DNA of 64,000 bases from Kribbella jiaozuonensis (GCF_005233875.1 NZ_SZPZ01000006.1:1-64000), one strand, 5' to 3'; positions 1 through 8,516 are shown, counted from the stretch's first letter. Notes: generated by a model from the letters alone, not told the origin. Numbers and translations: made by a program.

Positions 1-1456
1 GGAGTAGATCGCGGCGGGTGACGGTGTCGCCGCTGTTGGTGGTGATCCAGGCAAGGACGGCGCGGGCGTTGTCGCGTTCGGTGTGGTTGCTGCCTCCCAT
101 GAGGTCGTAGACGGCTAGGGCGTGGTCGAGGTAGTAGCGGCCGACCTGTTCGGCGGCGGCCATCGTGTCGGCGCTGATGGGCTGTCCGTAGCCCGTCTCG
201 TAGGTCCCGGCGACGTGCAGCAGGGCAGCGACCCGCACGATTGCCCCGGCGAGCTTGGAAGCCCAATCGGTGATCGCAGCGAGCTGACCAGTGACCGGAT
301 GCAGGCGCGGTTCCAGCCACCGCATGAAGTCCAGGAGGATTGCGTACGCGTCGGGGTCCAGGTCGAGCCGGTACGGCTCGTCGCGTTCGGCCAGCGTCAG
401 CACGAGCCCTTTGAGGTGGGCCGAATAGGCGGCCTCGATCTCCTCGGGTACCGGATCGGGTTCCTGGTTCCGCTCGCCGACCGTGTTCTGAGGCAGGCTG
501 TACAGGATTCGCGCCAGCACGCCCCGGTCACGGAAACCGGGCTGATTCGCCAAGCCTGCAAGCGATCCCGGCTGTGTCGTGACTCCAAGCGTCAGCGCGG
601 GCCGGTCGATCGACTCGGACTCGCGGCCTTTGCGGTCGACCTGAATCTTGTCGCCCGCGTGGCCTTTGAGGAACACACCGAGATTGGCAGCGGCTGAGTA
701 GCGGGTGCCGGTGAGGGTGGCGAACACGTCGCCCTCGGCCGACAGGACAGCGATCCGGCCGCCCTGCTTGGCTAGCAGCGAGACACACGATTCCGGGGTC
801 ACGTCATCGGTCATCAGCCGGGGCAGCTCGGGGACCACGATCGCGGCGGCTTCCTTCGCGGCCTGGGTCGCGTCGGCCAGCGCGTCGTGCGGATTCGCTC
901 CCGGCTTTTCCGCCTTGCGGGCCAGATCCTCAGCGCGGGCATGAGCAATCCGAGATGCCAACTCGGCTTCGGTCCGTCGATCAGCCAGCAGCTCCGCTAG
1001 CGCTGTCTCGGCGTCGGTCAGCGGCTCGGTCATCGCGCGGAACACTGGTGACTTGCGTGACCCCGGCGGCAACGCCGTGACCGTGTACACGTTGACCTGC
1101 TCAACCCACGACCGGTTTACGCGCACGAGCACCTTGCCCCCGGCCGCCGTCGACAGGCACGCAAGACCCACCGACGCCGCAAGATCCACAGGCGTCTGGG
1201 TAGCTTCTGCCACCGCCTCCACGGCGTCGCGCACCCATACCGGGAACGCAGCGACCGGGAACGCGCGCTTGATCCGGTCAGTCGTAAGCGGCACCGGCGA
1301 GTTATCCCAAACTGGTCCCTGCGATGTACGCGGTACGACAACCCCGGGCCGGATTGGAGTGGGTGCCCACGGATCGGTGTCGGGGTAGTCGGGCAGATCG
1401 TCGGGTGGCTCGGTCAGTGGTGGCAGCCAGTCCGGCGCGGGTTGGTGGGCGCTCAT
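1..1456 (-). CDS. DUF3987 (YfjI-like) protein, partial
   Basis: Reads leftward and runs off the left edge of the window with no stop (485 codons visible), so the C-terminus is missing. The start ATG at 1456-1454 overlaps the stop of the Prim-Pol gene (ATGA), showing translational coupling. Residues include a Walker-A-like loop PPGSRKSPVF, the stretch IAVLSAEGDVF and a following GDKIQVDRKGR, which match DUF3987 proteins of phages and integrative elements; these are thought to act as helicase-like partners of a primase. Placement directly downstream of a Prim-Pol gene fits a two-component replication module of an AICE. Family assignment rests on motif recognition and context; the exact biochemical role is not established. 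Confidence 0.75.
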   Translation of the reverse strand, partial: MSAHQPAPDWLPPLTEPPDDLPDYPDTDPWAPTPIRPGVVVPRTSQGPVWDNSPVPLTTDRIKRAFPVAAFPVWVRDAVEAVAEATQTPVDLAASVGLACLSTAAGGKVLVRVNRSWVEQVNVYTVTALPPGSRKSPVFRAMTEPLTDAETALAELLADRRTEAELASRIAHARAEDLARKAEKPGANPHDALADATQAAKEAAAIVVPELPRLMTDDVTPESCVSLLAKQGGRIAVLSAEGDVFATLTGTRYSAAANLGVFLKGHAGDKIQVDRKGRESESIDRPALTLGVTTQPGSLAGLANQPGFRDRGVLARILYSLPQNTVGERNQEPDPVPEEIEAAYSAHLKGLVLTLAERDEPYRLDLDPDAYAILLDFMRWLEPRLHPVTGQLAAITDWASKLAGAIVRVAALLHVAGTYETGYGQPISADTMAAAEQVGRYYLDHALAVYDLMGGSNHTERDNARAVLAWITTNSGDTVTRRDLL

Positions 1457-2325
1457 GCTGCGGCGATCCCTTCGTCGCGGAATCCGCCGGTAATGGCGGC
1501 TCGGATCTCGCGCTCGGTCTGTGCGGCTTGGTGTCCTACCTCGGTGAGGGCTGCGACGGCAGCGGCTTGGTCGATGGCACCGGCCGCGACCATCCGCGCG
1601 ACGCCTCTGGATGCGCCGTAGAGCGTGGTTCGCCGTTTGCCCTTGGGTGCGTGCCGGACGGTGTCGAGAATCGAGCTGAGCAAGGCGTCCGGGTGGGAGA
1701 TGCCCCCGGCCGCGAGGGGCATGGGATTTTGGCCGGCATAACTCGTCAGGGCGGCCGGTGGCGGCTGGCAGGCGTCGATCAGGGCGGGGGGCATCTCCAC
1801 CAGGTCGGCGGGCTGACCCCACACGTATGGGCGGTGGGTGCGGTGATGGATCGAGGGCGGGAAGACGAGGTATCCGCCGTCTGCCTTGATGTCGATGCCG
1901 GGCCGGTTCGGCATGGGGCGTGATGCGATGTGCTGGCCGGGGTGGCGGTAGTACAGGTGCAGCCCGCCGGACCCGGTGTGGACGTGCAGCGTGCGCGGCA
2001 CGAGCTGGTCAGCCATCAGCGCAGACAGGCTGTGACCTCCACCGTGGGCGGGGTCAACGTCCACGCCGACGAGGCCGGACACCGTGCCAGTGCGGATAGC
2101 GAGCTGCCCGCCGGGGACGGCCGCGATGATGGCGGCGAGCCGGTCAGCGTTGGTGGTCGCGGCGTAGAAGCCATGGCAGGTCAGATGACCGCAGGTGGCC
2201 GGGTCGTGGTCGGTAGCGAGTCGACAGGTTTCGCAGTTGGCTACGGGGCGCTTGGAGCGCCCGAGCACGAACACCGGCCATCCACGTTCGGCGGCGTCCA
2301 GAGCGGCGGGCAGCAGGCCGTTCAT
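1453..2325 (-). CDS. Bifunctional DNA primase/polymerase (Prim-Pol) of AICE
   Basis: 290 aa. The N-terminal Prim-Pol (AEP superfamily) domain shows GWPVFVLGRSKRP near residues 15-27, a Cys/His patch (C31, C34, C45, C50), the catalytic acidic pair in VGVDVDPAHGG (D89 and D91) and the GLHLYYRHP element around 121-129. A smaller helical C-terminal part follows. Such proteins initiate replication of actinomycete integrative elements. The start ATG at 2325 is chosen because GGAGA sits 6 nt upstream; a longer frame to 2394 would run into the preceding gene and adds low-quality residues. It is coupled by ATGA overlap to the DUF3987 gene. Confidence 0.85.
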   Translation of the reverse strand: MNGLLPAALDAAERGWPVFVLGRSKRPVANCETCRLATDHDPATCGHLTCHGFYAATTNADRLAAIIAAVPGGQLAIRTGTVSGLVGVDVDPAHGGGHSLSALMADQLVPRTLHVHTGSGGLHLYYRHPGQHIASRPMPNRPGIDIKADGGYLVFPPSIHHRTHRPYVWGQPADLVEMPPALIDACQPPPAALTSYAGQNPMPLAAGGISHPDALLSSILDTVRHAPKGKRRTTLYGASRGVARMVAAGAIDQAAAVAALTEVGHQAAQTEREIRAAITGGFRDEGIAAA

Positions 2326-2348
2326 CGGTGTCTCCGTTCTCGAGTCGG

Positions 2349-2774
2349 CTAGGCGGCGTACGCGTAGTTGGTGGCATCGATGCAGTCCACGCATCGCCCC
2401 TCAGAGGTGGGAATGCAGTAGGTCTGCTCCCGGCCGCACTGCCCGCAGGTGCGACGTGCTGTCATGGCCTTGTCCAGCGCGTTCAGCACGGCCGGGGACG
2501 GCGTCCGCGACGACTTGGCGAGGTCGAGCCGGTAGAGCCAGGCCCAGCGCTGTCCGTTGCGCCACACCAGCAGCGCGTACGGTTCGTGACCGCCGGGACA
2601 CATGCGCATCGCGCGGAGCTGACGGCGGGTGGCCAGACCGCCGGGTGCCCACCGGAACTTGAACACCGGCGTCCCGTGAAGATCCCAGCCGAGAGCCTGT
2701 TGGCCGTTCCACAGCTCGATCCAGCGCGACGCGGCGGGGTGCAGAACGGCTCGGTCGATCGGTTGTGCGGTCAT
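2349..2774 (-). CDS. RRQRL-motif zinc-binding protein of AICE
   Basis: 141 aa. Contains TRRQLRAMRMCPGGHEPY (RRQLR at 50-54, C59, H63), the hallmark of a small zinc-binding family found almost only in actinobacterial integrative elements, and a second four-cysteine site C110, C113, C128 and C131 typical of a zinc ribbon. The start is well supported by GGAGGGA seven bases upstream of ATG 2774. Its function is unknown; the zinc sites and position between transfer and replication genes suggest nucleic-acid binding or replication control (inference). Confidence 0.75.
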   Translation of the reverse strand: MTAQPIDRAVLHPAASRWIELWNGQQALGWDLHGTPVFKFRWAPGGLATRRQLRAMRMCPGGHEPYALLVWRNGQRWAWLYRLDLAKSSRTPSPAVLNALDKAMTARRTCGQCGREQTYCIPTSEGRCVDCIDATNYAYAA

Positions 2775-2792
2775 CGTGGTTCCCTCCTGCGG

Positions 2793-3107
2793 TCAGTGGG
2801 TCTTGTGGCGGTTGAGGAACTTGGTCCCGGTGCGTTCGCGGCGGCCGGTCCCCTTGCAGCGCTTGCAGTTGCGAAACGCCTTACGGCTAGGCGATCTGGA
2901 CTTGCCCGAGCCGTTGCAGCGCCCGCAGTTGGCGTAGGGCCAGATCCGGCAGGTGGCTAGGTAGGCGGCGGTCAGCAGCACGAGCGCAGCGACCGCGGAG
3001 GTCACCAGCGCCACGGACCGCATCGGGCCGGTCGGCAGCTCGGGAAGGTGTGGCAGCGGCGGGAGGGTCGGCGACGGGTGTGGGGAAGGTGCCGGGACGG
3101 CGATCAC
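2793..3107 (-). CDS. Small membrane protein with paired CxxCxGxG zinc motifs
   Basis: 104 aa, GTG start at 3107 with only a weak ribosome site. A proline-rich N-terminal tail (residues 4-28) is followed by one membrane helix (about 31-50), then a short cytosolic or periplasmic tail with two DnaJ-type knuckles, CGRCNGSGK (61-69) and CKRCKGTGR (81-89). Two such knuckles can bind one zinc. It lies between the TraB-like translocase and the RRQRL protein and shares their direction. I do not recognise a named family; a role in conjugation or replication is an inference from position only. Confidence 0.6.
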   Translation of the reverse strand: MIAVPAPSPHPSPTLPPLPHLPELPTGPMRSVALVTSAVAALVLLTAAYLATCRIWPYANCGRCNGSGKSRSPSRKAFRNCKRCKGTGRRERTGTKFLNRHKTH

Positions 3108-3194
3108 GACATATCACTTTCTGTAGTCGAATGAGGGTGTGACGGGCCAGGGCGGGCGCTGTGCTGGCGTCCGGCCGATGATTGTTCGGTTGGA

Positions 3195-3304
3195 GTTAGG
3201 GAGGTGGTTAGGTCGGCGGTTTCGGGTTAGGTCTGTAACTCCGGGCGGGATCTCAGGTAATCCGGCTCTGACCTGCGGGAAGTTAGCGAGTTAGCCGGGT
3301 TAGG
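3195..3304. repeat. Cluster of GTTAG(G/C) repeats, candidate clt transfer site
   Basis: Six direct copies of GTTAGG or GTTAGC begin at 3195, 3207, 3226, 3282, 3290 and 3299, with a seventh in opposite orientation over the stop codon of the translocase gene (near 3367). They occupy a 259-bp gene-free gap immediately downstream of the TraB-like gene. In Streptomyces plasmids the TraB translocase recognises short repeats (clt/TRS) located next to traB, so this is a candidate clt. The repeats are seen directly; the function is inferred. Confidence 0.4.
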
Positions 3305-3309
3305 TGGCG

Positions 3310-3353
3310 GTCCGGATACCCGCCCAGAGCGGCTGAATCGTGGGTATCCGGAC
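3310..3353. terminator. Perfect 12-bp inverted repeat after the translocase gene
   Basis: GTCCGGATACCC at 3310-3321 pairs perfectly with GGGTATCCGGAC at 3342-3353 around a 20-nt loop. It lies 13 bases past the stop of the leftward translocase gene, where a transcription terminator is expected, but there is no clear T tract, so it could instead be part of the candidate clt locus. Confidence 0.45.
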
Positions 3354-3366
3354 CCGTGGCGAGGAC

Positions 3367-5628
3367 CTAACTCGCAGCCTCGTCCCCATCGTCTGCGGTC
3401 GCCTCGGCGTCGCTGGCTGCCTGCTCGCGCTGGACGATTGCCTCACGCACGGTAGTCGGATCGATGGGGTAGCGGTTCCCGGTCGACGGGACCTTGATGC
3501 CGTACTCGTCGGCCAGCAGCTCGCGCAGCGCCTTGCCGGTCAGCCCCTGGTACGGGAGCCAGGTCGGCGCGTGCCGCTTGAGCAGCGCAGGCAGATCAGC
3601 GCTGTTGACCGGCTCGTCACCGAGGACGGCGTCCAGGTCGGCCAGCAGGTCGCGGCTCTCGGGTGCTGCGAGCTGCGTGGTCTGGACGGTCTTACCGAGC
3701 TTGGCGATCGCGTCCAGCGACCGCTTGATCAGCGGGGTCACTTGGTCATTGCCCTTGGCAACGTCGAGGTAGTACCACTGCAAGATCTCCGAGCGCTCGC
3801 CGGAGAATCCCTTCACCACAGCGGTTCCACGGTCGGTGCCGGGGATCAGCTCGGTTGCCCGGTGACCGGCCGCGTACGCGCCCTGACCCAAGAGTGCGTC
3901 GTTGGCGACGTGGTCGCCGACCGCGAACGCGATCCCGTTGGAACAGTTGCGGGTGATGTCGCGTGGCATCGAATCCTTGGTCGGTGCCTGCGTCGAGATG
4001 ACCATGTGAATGCCGCGCTTGCGGCCTAGCTTCACGATCTCGATCAGCAGCTTGGAGATCTCCTTGCCGTACGTCTCGTGCGTGATCGCCACGTGCGCTT
4101 CTTCGAGCAGGCAGACCAGCGGGTGCAGACCGACACCGGCAGACGCGAGTTCACGAGTCACGGCGGGAGTCTCGAAGTTCACCAGCAACTGACCGCGCCG
4201 CTGGACCTCTTCGTGAACGTTCACGAGCTGGTCACGGATGGCTTTCAGTGAATCGTCATCCGCGCCCATCACGTACGACGCGCACCGGGGCTTGAACACC
4301 TCGAAGTCGAAGTTCGTGTCCGGCACCCAGATCCGCAGCTCGGCAGTCGGGTCGAGCGCGCATCCGGCCATGAGGTCGCGGGCAGCAGTCGACTTGCCCT
4401 GACCGGGAATACCGCCGGTCATCGTGTTGCGTTCCATGATCGGCGCGAGCATCTCGTCACCGCGCAGCGTTCGGCCCGCCGGGACGCCCTTGAACACGTC
4501 CACCAGGCCACCCGACAACAACGGGTAGTCCCCGGCACCCTCGGCCAGCGCGCCCTTGTCAGCGATCCACAGGTCCAGGATTCCGGCTTCACTGCCGGTC
4601 TTGGGCCAGACCTCCTTAGACGCCCGGTGAAGACCGGTCGCGAGGTCGCCACGGCGGCGCGCGATCTTGTCCGCCGTCACGCCAGCAGGAAGCCGGACCA
4701 CGGCGTGAGTGCCGCGCCCGTCGACGCGGGCAGGGGTGATGAACTGGAGCTTGAGACCGGCTTTCAGGTACTGCGTGATGGACGGAATTCGCAGCGCCTC
4801 AAGGGCTTTCGCGATGGTGGTTTCATCGATCGCCACGTCCCATTCGGCGTCGGCGGTCGTGACCAGCCACGCAGGCGGCATCGCACGGCGCTTGCCTTCA
4901 CGCCATGCGCCCAGCACCAGCAGGAACGGCCCAGCGATCGACAGGCCTGTCCAGACCACCGCACCGGCGGCGATCAGGAACCCGATCAGCGCGAAGAACC
5001 CCAGCCACACGCCGGTGAACGAGCCGTGCCCGGTCGCCTTGGTCAGGATCGCGAGCAGCAGCACCAGGAACGGGACACCGATCGTCATCGCGACGGTGAC
5101 CTTCAAGACGCCCCACGCCAGCTTCGGCAGGTCCATCAGGCGACGGTGACGGCGTTCCGTCGCGGCCTCCTTGCGGTCGGTCCACTCCTTCAGCTCGTCG
5201 CGGTCGCCCGCCAGCTCGGCGGCCTTGATCATCCGCCGGTACGTGCCCTGCGTCGAGGCGTCCCAGGCCCGCTTCAGCCAGGACTCGACACCTTGCACGA
5301 CGGTGAATCCCTCGCGCAGCACGGCTTTTCCGGCGGTCTTGGTGCGGTCGTGGGTGCCGACCCGGACCACGACGCGGGTCGCGACCTGCGTCCCGGCCAC
5401 GGCCTTGCGTACGGCGACCACGCCACGGTTGGCGCTACGTCGGTCCAGCTCGGCGGACTCCTCTTCGGTGAGGATTTCGCCTTCGGCGACCTCAGCCTCG
5501 ATCACGTCCGCGTCAGTGATCTCGTCGGCGGGCAGGTCGACGCGTTCGGCTGGTGTGAACACGATCCCGCCGTCCAGCTCGCTGCCGTCGTCGTTGTTGT
5601 CGGGGTAGAGCTTGTGCACGTTGTCCAT
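3367..5628 (-). CDS. FtsK/SpoIIIE-type DNA translocase (TraB-like transfer protein)
   Basis: 753 aa. An acidic N-terminal region is followed by two or three membrane helices between about residues 170 and 240 (for example VAMTIGVPFLVLLLAILT), then an FtsK-type motor with Walker A GGIPGQGKST at about 405-414 and Walker B LVCLLEEAHV near 503-512. In actinomycetes a single such hexameric translocase moves double-stranded element DNA between hyphae, with no relaxase or type IV secretion system. ATG 5628 has GGAGG seven bases upstream. It is 21 bp downstream of the DUF2637 gene in the same leftward operon. A winged-helix-like tail is expected at the C-terminus for clt recognition, and residues 690-735 are compatible. 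Confidence 0.88.
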   Translation of the reverse strand: MDNVHKLYPDNNDDGSELDGGIVFTPAERVDLPADEITDADVIEAEVAEGEILTEEESAELDRRSANRGVVAVRKAVAGTQVATRVVVRVGTHDRTKTAGKAVLREGFTVVQGVESWLKRAWDASTQGTYRRMIKAAELAGDRDELKEWTDRKEAATERRHRRLMDLPKLAWGVLKVTVAMTIGVPFLVLLLAILTKATGHGSFTGVWLGFFALIGFLIAAGAVVWTGLSIAGPFLLVLGAWREGKRRAMPPAWLVTTADAEWDVAIDETTIAKALEALRIPSITQYLKAGLKLQFITPARVDGRGTHAVVRLPAGVTADKIARRRGDLATGLHRASKEVWPKTGSEAGILDLWIADKGALAEGAGDYPLLSGGLVDVFKGVPAGRTLRGDEMLAPIMERNTMTGGIPGQGKSTAARDLMAGCALDPTAELRIWVPDTNFDFEVFKPRCASYVMGADDDSLKAIRDQLVNVHEEVQRRGQLLVNFETPAVTRELASAGVGLHPLVCLLEEAHVAITHETYGKEISKLLIEIVKLGRKRGIHMVISTQAPTKDSMPRDITRNCSNGIAFAVGDHVANDALLGQGAYAAGHRATELIPGTDRGTAVVKGFSGERSEILQWYYLDVAKGNDQVTPLIKRSLDAIAKLGKTVQTTQLAAPESRDLLADLDAVLGDEPVNSADLPALLKRHAPTWLPYQGLTGKALRELLADEYGIKVPSTGNRYPIDPTTVREAIVQREQAASDAEATADDGDEAAS

Positions 5629-5649
5629 GAACCTGCCTCCGGCTCTGGG

Positions 5650-6657
5650 TTACGCCGCCGACCGGACAGCGTCCGGCACAGTGACGTGGATGGTCTGAGA
5701 GGGCGTGGTGGGCAGCTCGGCGCGGACGGTGGCCGCGACCTTTGCGGACAGCCCTGCCGAACAGCCGGTGGTGTGACGTGCCCACGCCGGGGTGATCTCG
5801 TCCGGCATGCCGCCGGTGTCGATCGCGGCCAGGGCGTCAGCCACGTAGTCAGCCAGGAACTTGCGGCCGGTCGTCGTCGTGGTCTTGCTGCTCTTGGCGG
5901 CCTTGGAAGCCGTTGTGCGGGGACGCTTCGGCTTCGACGGTGCTTTGTCAGCGGCGGGGGGCATCTCGTCTCCTGTAGCCGTTTCCGGGCCGCTCGGGGC
6001 TGCTGGCAGCTCAGCCGCCGGTGCCGCGTTGACCGGGGAGGGAGATGCCCCCGCCTCCTCGATCTGGACAGCCGCGGTTGTCCCGGCCGCTTGGGCGGCC
6101 TGCTGCTCAGCTCGAAGGACTGCTTCGGTCAGCCGGTCTCGCAGAACTGGTGCGGTTTCGGCAGCGCAGAACACCAGCAGAGGCGGAACCGAGTGCAGCA
6201 CGACCCCGGCTACGTCTGCGTGCAGGAACGACTGCCACGTGTTCATCGCATAGGTCGCCACGAACGCGAACCGCTTGGTCCGGCCGATCCACTTGGTGTG
6301 GTCGGTGACCTGATAGCGGGCGGTGATCTGCTCGGCGCGCAACACGGCGATCAGGACCAGCGACACCATCGGGTCGAGCAGCCACGCAGCGATCCACGGG
6401 AGCGACCCGAACGACGCGCCCTGTGCGGCGAATGCCTGAACGTTGACCATCGTGAAGGCCAGACCGAGCACGATCCCGACCCACATCGAGACGTCAACCT
6501 GAGTGCGGATCGACTCCACCCGCAGCGCCACCACGTCCGGGTGCGTCGACAGCGCTCGCACCTGCGACGCCTCCGCCGCCGACGCCCGCAACCGCTCCAC
6601 ACCAGACCCCTGGATTTTTGCCGGCATAACCCCACCGGTCTGCTCGGGTGTGCTCAT
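5650..6657 (-). CDS. DUF2637 membrane protein (Spd-like) of AICE
   Basis: 335 aa. Four predicted membrane helices lie at about residues 57-77, 88-106, 128-147 and 150-166, preceded by a soluble helical segment. A long Ala/Pro/Thr/Lys-rich linker (about 180-260) leads to a C-terminal domain containing TGRKFLADYVADALA that looks like a small DNA-binding fold. This architecture is standard for DUF2637 proteins encoded next to traB in actinomycete elements, where Spd proteins assist intramycelial spread. ATG 6657 is chosen because it overlaps the upstream stop (ATGA); an upstream extension of 54 codons lies inside the neighbouring gene. Confidence 0.8.
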   Translation of the reverse strand: MSTPEQTGGVMPAKIQGSGVERLRASAAEASQVRALSTHPDVVALRVESIRTQVDVSMWVGIVLGLAFTMVNVQAFAAQGASFGSLPWIAAWLLDPMVSLVLIAVLRAEQITARYQVTDHTKWIGRTKRFAFVATYAMNTWQSFLHADVAGVVLHSVPPLLVFCAAETAPVLRDRLTEAVLRAEQQAAQAAGTTAAVQIEEAGASPSPVNAAPAAELPAAPSGPETATGDEMPPAADKAPSKPKRPRTTASKAAKSSKTTTTTGRKFLADYVADALAAIDTGGMPDEITPAWARHTTGCSAGLSAKVAATVRAELPTTPSQTIHVTVPDAVRSAA

Positions 6658-6878
6658 CGCGCCTCGCCTCCATTGAGGTGGTTGGCGACCCAGCCGCCCG
6701 CGTGGGGCAGGGTGTCCGTGGTGTGCATGAGGTGGTCGCCGTGCCAGACGATCCACGCCGTTCCCAGCGCCGTACGGGGCGAGACGACCTGGACGAGGTC
6801 GTAGCCCGCGAGCTTCCACCAGCCCAGATCGATCTTCACGAGATCGGACACGGGCAGCTCGGCAATCTGCGCGGTCAT
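6654..6878 (-). CDS. Small AICE protein of unknown function
   Basis: 74 aa starting at ATG 6878, which overlaps the stop of the upstream DUF6284 gene; its own stop overlaps the start of the DUF2637 gene. This double ATGA coupling is the main evidence that it is real. The sequence is rich in aromatic residues (LGWWKLAGYDLV, TAWIVWHGDHLMH) with no membrane helix or known motif. It probably acts in transfer or copy control with its operon partners, but nothing in the sequence shows this. Confidence 0.6.
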   Translation of the reverse strand: MTAQIAELPVSDLVKIDLGWWKLAGYDLVQVVSPRTALGTAWIVWHGDHLMHTTDTLPHAGGWVANHLNGGEAR

Positions 6879-7126
6879 GCGACGTCCACCGCTTCCGGGT
6901 CGCGGTCGGCCAGGTCGCGGGCGACCTTCAAGACCTGGTGCTCCGCGCGGCGGACCCGGCGCCGGTCCAGGTCCGAGGCGGCCGGGCCCGCGTTGATGTA
7001 GGCGATCTCCGCGTCCAGGAGCTCCAGGTCAGCCGCGATCAGCGGCCACTCGTCACGCTCGATCTTGGCCAGCTCGGCCGGGGTCGGCTCCTCGCCACTG
7101 AGGGGCGAAAGGTAGATGATGTTCAC
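6875..7126 (-). CDS. DUF6284 family protein
   Basis: 83 aa, GTG start at 7126 with AAGGAG upstream. The pattern LSGEEPTPAELAKIE followed by LLDAEIAYI and LDRRRVRRAEHQVL matches DUF6284, small helical proteins that recur in actinomycete integrative elements. It is the first gene of the leftward replication/transfer operon, starting about 100 bp from the nested palindrome at 7225-7269 that probably controls the operon. Function unknown. Confidence 0.65.
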   Translation of the reverse strand: MNIIYLSPLSGEEPTPAELAKIERDEWPLIAADLELLDAEIAYINAGPAASDLDRRRVRRAEHQVLKVARDLADRDPEAVDVA

Positions 7127-7165
7127 GGGTTGTGCTCCTTCTAGCGAATGGTTTTGTGCGGCCCA

Positions 7166-7197
7166 GACGCCTCGGCGGTTGCACCCGCCGGGGCGTC
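7166..7197 (-). promoter_or_regulatory. Hairpin in the 5' leader of the transfer operon
   Basis: GACGCC at 7166-7171 pairs with GGCGTC at 7192-7197, and GGCGG pairs with CCGCC inside, giving a GC-rich stem with a small bulge. It lies between the nested palindrome and the DUF6284 start, so it would be in the untranslated leader of the leftward transcript. No T tract follows; attenuation or mRNA stabilisation is possible. Confidence 0.35.
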
Positions 7198-7224
7198 GCT
7201 ATGAGGTCGTACTCAGGGAGTCGA

Positions 7225-7269
7225 ATACAGCGCCCACTGCTGTATAGCTTTACAGCAGTTGCGCTGTAT
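7225..7269. promoter_or_regulatory. Nested palindromic operator between divergent AICE operons
   Basis: An outer perfect repeat ATACAGCGC (7225-7233) / GCGCTGTAT (7261-7269) encloses an inner perfect repeat ACTGCTGTA (7236-7244) / TACAGCAGT (7251-7259), both centred near 7247. The two arms share the element TACAGC(G/A), so the site may bind two dimers. It sits between the leftward transfer operon and the rightward regulator gene, where the element's repressor or activator should act. Confidence 0.6.
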
Positions 7270-7385
7270 TGCAAGACTGGGTTGGTCGGCATGTCTCAAC
7301 TGTGCTGCGAGGCCGACTCGTGATGAACTGACCAGCGGTACGGGTTACCGAGGGCCTGCCGGAGTCCGAGCGGAGGTGCGGAGCG

Positions 7386-8501
7386 ATGAGTCGAGGGCAA
7401 ACCCTGACTGGCGCGAAGGGTTCCGCCGACGTGCCCGAACTTGGGGTCGTGTCCGGGTACCTGTTCAAGCTCATGCGGGGTGCCATTGGATGCACTCAGG
7501 TGGACCTCGCCGAGCGCCTCGGTGTGGACGACAACACGATTCAGGGCTGGGAGAGCGGCAGGAGGCCGCTATCGGCTCTGCGGGCCGTCGACGTCTCCCG
7601 CCTCGGTCAGCGGATGATGATGCTCGGGGCACCGGCTGTCGCCACGGCCATGCTGCCCTCGGCAATCGAGGCGGATGGGTTCCTGACGACGGCGATTCGA
7701 GCTGGTAGCGCAGAGATCCCCCTGTGGGAAAACCCGTTGGCCAGCAGCGTTCACCGGCGAAGCTTCGTATCGCTCGTCACGTGGCCATTTACCGGGGTGG
7801 TGCCCTCGACTGTTAGGCATCTGCCCGTGCCCAGGGGGCGCGGCCCCGTTGCTGACCGGCCCCAGCTCTCCAAAACAATGCAGCGACAGTTCTTCGATCA
7901 GATGCTCACATCGGCTGAGGTTGCCGGAAATCGCGAAACCCTCCTGAGGCGGCAGGCGACATATATGCTGGCGTTTGATGAGCGCAAAGAGTCCGCGCAA
8001 TGGCTCACGCGGGAACATCGGCGAACCGCAGCACGTTCTATTGATGAGCGAGACCTGCCGTCCGGAATCCTTAGTCGGACAGCCTCACTTGCAATTGCTC
8101 GGCAAGGAGATCTTGATCCAGTCCGCCATTTCATTCAGGGCACGCTTTCAGACAATGATCAGACGCTTGCGAGCCTGACCTATTGGGCATACTGGCTAGG
8201 TGAGATACCGGACACCTACGCCGACGATGGAGAAATGGTTCAGTTTGGTGCGAACACCTGGTCCGGCCGCCGCTTGATCGAACACCTGATTACCCATCTG
8301 CATGATCCGCGAAATGCAGAAATGAACATTCACAGCCTGCTGTGTCTAGTGATGGCCAGGAAGGAACTGCTTGAGTCCGATTCGGATTTGCGTCAGCGAA
8401 CCATGCTGGCGATCGAGAGTGCGGATACCGCCGAGCTTGGGCGTCATGCGCGTACTGAGTTGGCTAACCTACGCTTCGCGACGCAGCTCGCAGGGCGCTA
8501 A
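7386..8501 (+). CDS. XRE-family regulator of the AICE
   Basis: 371 aa. The N-terminal helix-turn-helix (about residues 26-75) contains GCTQVDLAERLGVDDNTIQGWESGRRPL; the long remainder is helical and has no catalytic motif. Similar large HTH proteins stand next to the HD and excisionase genes of actinobacterial elements and control replication and excision. ATG 7386 directly follows GGAGGTGCGG. Base composition falls within the gene: the first third is GC-rich, the rest clearly less so. The adjacent palindrome at 7225-7269 is the natural candidate operator. Whether it activates or represses cannot be told. Confidence 0.75.
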   Translation: MSRGQTLTGAKGSADVPELGVVSGYLFKLMRGAIGCTQVDLAERLGVDDNTIQGWESGRRPLSALRAVDVSRLGQRMMMLGAPAVATAMLPSAIEADGFLTTAIRAGSAEIPLWENPLASSVHRRSFVSLVTWPFTGVVPSTVRHLPVPRGRGPVADRPQLSKTMQRQFFDQMLTSAEVAGNRETLLRRQATYMLAFDERKESAQWLTREHRRTAARSIDERDLPSGILSRTASLAIARQGDLDPVRHFIQGTLSDNDQTLASLTYWAYWLGEIPDTYADDGEMVQFGANTWSGRRLIEHLITHLHDPRNAEMNIHSLLCLVMARKELLESDSDLRQRTMLAIESADTAELGRHARTELANLRFATQLAGR

Positions 8502-8516
8502 ATGAGGGAGCATGCG

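Noticed and set aside
4627..6804. 725-aa open frame antisense to the translocase and DUF2637 genes
   Set aside because: High GC leaves the antisense strand open; the product is Arg/Gln/His-rich with no motif, while the opposite strand has clear FtsK and DUF2637 sequence with ribosome sites.
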